Below the pieces are notes generated by a model. It ran no database searches and was not told where the DNA came from. It was given only the letters and a program-made list of their open reading frames with translations. A stretch of 6,881 bases of DNA from Spirochaetaceae bacterium (lineage in GTDB: Bacteria > Spirochaetota > Spirochaetia > B11-G9): assembly GCA_030633365.1 (NCBI GenBank), contig DAOVSY010000161.1:1-6881 (forward strand). Reading direction: 5' to 3'. The translations under genes were made by a program, and so were the position numbers. Shown piece by piece: positions 6,084 through 6,881 of the stretch. Numbering within the stretch: position 1 is the stretch's first letter; every line of letters begins with the position of its first letter.

Positions 6084-6878
6084 ATGGATACCTGCTATAC
6101 TTTAATAACAGCTCACAGTGGCTGTAATAATACACCTCCCAATTCTATGGAATCACTTATTGTCGGAATGGAATCCGGAGCTGATTTTGTAGAAGTTGAT
6201 GTCAGATCTGAAAAAAATGGTCTTCCTGTTCTTTTTCATGACGGGTTTATAAAAACCAGAAATCAGGGACAAGTTAATATTTGTGATTATACAATATCAG
6301 AACTCAATAATTTCATTGAATCAGATTCAATTTTGAAAAACCAATATTCAGAAATAATTACTTTTGCCAGAGCAGTATCCATGGCAAAGGAATATGGATG
6401 TTTTTTGAATGTTGATATTAAGAATGATATCTGCATTGATCCAATGGCAATGATTATTAAAGATGCTGATATGGTCGATTCCGTTATAATTACAGGATGT
6501 AAATACAAGAGGGCTTACTCTCTGAAAAAAAAATATCCTGAATTCCAGGTACTACTTAATATTGGCAGGAAGGTTTTGGAAGGAAATGGAAAATCTGCTT
6601 CTTTAATTGCAGAGGAAGTGTGCAGGATGGCAGTGGATGCATCATGCTGCGGTATTAATATTGAGTTTAAATATCTTACTGATGAGCTTGTACATACTGC
6701 CATACGACGTTTTCTTCCAATCTCTATATGGACATTAAAAGAGAGTGATAACCTGGATGACTATTTGAAAATCGGGTTGTATTCAATTACAACAACAGCA
6801 GTAGATATTCTTATAAAAAAAAGGAAAAAAATTACAAATACAATGGCATTACCCGGTATTTTATCGGAAAATATATAG
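6084..6878 (+). CDS. Glycerophosphodiester phosphodiesterase-family protein (GDPD)
   Basis: The family hydrolyses glycerophosphodiesters to glycerol 3-phosphate and an alcohol. The protein has 264 residues and a GDPD TIM-barrel pattern: TAHSGCNNTPPNS (9-21), GADFVEVDVR (32-41), PVLFHD (48-53), FLNVDIK (107-113), ISIWTLKE (213-220) and YSITTTAVDIL (233-243). His11 and His52 match the general acid/base pair, and Glu37 and Asp39 match metal ligands. Asp111 stands where many members have Glu. The usual His-Arg-Gly is His-Ser-Gly here, so the phosphate-contacting Arg is missing and the substrate may differ from that of UgpQ/GlpQ. No signal peptide or membrane segment is seen, so it is cytoplasmic. 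The start is supported by AAGAAGGA, 5 nt upstream, and a TTGACA promoter. It is divergent from the DeoR-like gene. Its stop codon overlaps a Shine-Dalgarno sequence for a further gene, so it likely leads an operon. Confidence 0.87.
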   Translation: MDTCYTLITAHSGCNNTPPNSMESLIVGMESGADFVEVDVRSEKNGLPVLFHDGFIKTRNQGQVNICDYTISELNNFIESDSILKNQYSEIITFARAVSMAKEYGCFLNVDIKNDICIDPMAMIIKDADMVDSVIITGCKYKRAYSLKKKYPEFQVLLNIGRKVLEGNGKSASLIAEEVCRMAVDASCCGINIEFKYLTDELVHTAIRRFLPISIWTLKESDNLDDYLKIGLYSITTTAVDILIKKRKKITNTMALPGILSENI

Positions 6879-6881
6879 GAG
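6877..6881 (+). promoter_or_regulatory. Shine-Dalgarno sequence of a downstream gene beyond the window
   Basis: AGGAG begins inside the phosphodiesterase TAG stop and reaches the window edge. It implies that a coupled gene starts within about 5-10 nt to the right, on the same transcript. Confidence 0.5.

Noticed and set aside
6287..6703. Two short minus-strand frames (62 and 73 codons) opposite the phosphodiesterase
   Set aside because: Both are antisense shadows of a well-supported gene, without ribosome binding sites or motifs.

Overview
The window is AT-rich (roughly one third G+C by eye), bacterial and densely coded, with strong AGGAG/AAGGA-type ribosome binding sites. The genus cannot be read from this sequence. 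A spirochaete (Treponema/Spirochaeta-like) is my best inference, from a cyclic-nucleotide-domain/TPR protein paired with a Crp-type regulator and from the codon and AT style. No tRNA, rRNA, CRISPR array, IS element or phage gene was seen.

Layout, left to right. (1) Bases 1-1628, plus strand: two co-transcribed genes, a cNMP-binding/TPR protein whose 5' end lies off the window and a full Crp/Fnr regulator. They end at a perfect 35-bp palindrome (1634-1668) between convergent genes. (2) Bases 1680-2927, minus strand: fabF, a complete beta-ketoacyl-ACP synthase II with an intact Cys-His-His active site. (3) Bases 3078-3902, plus strand: an AraC-type regulator gene broken by one in-frame TAA at 3246-3248. 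The DNA-binding half remains open, and the cupin half lies upstream of the stop. (4) Bases 3911-6881: a PfkB-type carbohydrate kinase (minus), a divergent DeoR-like regulator (minus), and a glycerophosphodiester phosphodiesterase-family gene (plus) transcribed away from the regulator. A Shine-Dalgarno sequence for a further downstream gene touches the right edge.

The most interesting part is region 4. The two intergenic regions that flank the DeoR-like gene share a near-identical 20-bp element (4837-4856 and 5991-6010, 18/20 matches). The phosphodiesterase promoter has an 18-bp palindrome overlapping its perfect TTGACA -35 box, and a second palindrome abuts the regulator's own ribosome binding site. 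This suggests one local regulon: an unusual DeoR-like sensor controlling a phosphodiester hydrolase and a small-molecule kinase, perhaps to scavenge a glycerophosphodiester head group. The gene identities rest on motifs; the regulon and the pathway are inference.

Once the broken AraC gene is extended to its true 5' end, no gene-free stretch exceeds about 205 bp. The largest is 5880-6083, described under its regulatory sites. The gap at 4778-4907 holds the kinase leader and one copy of the shared element. The gap at 2928-3077 holds only weak promoter candidates.
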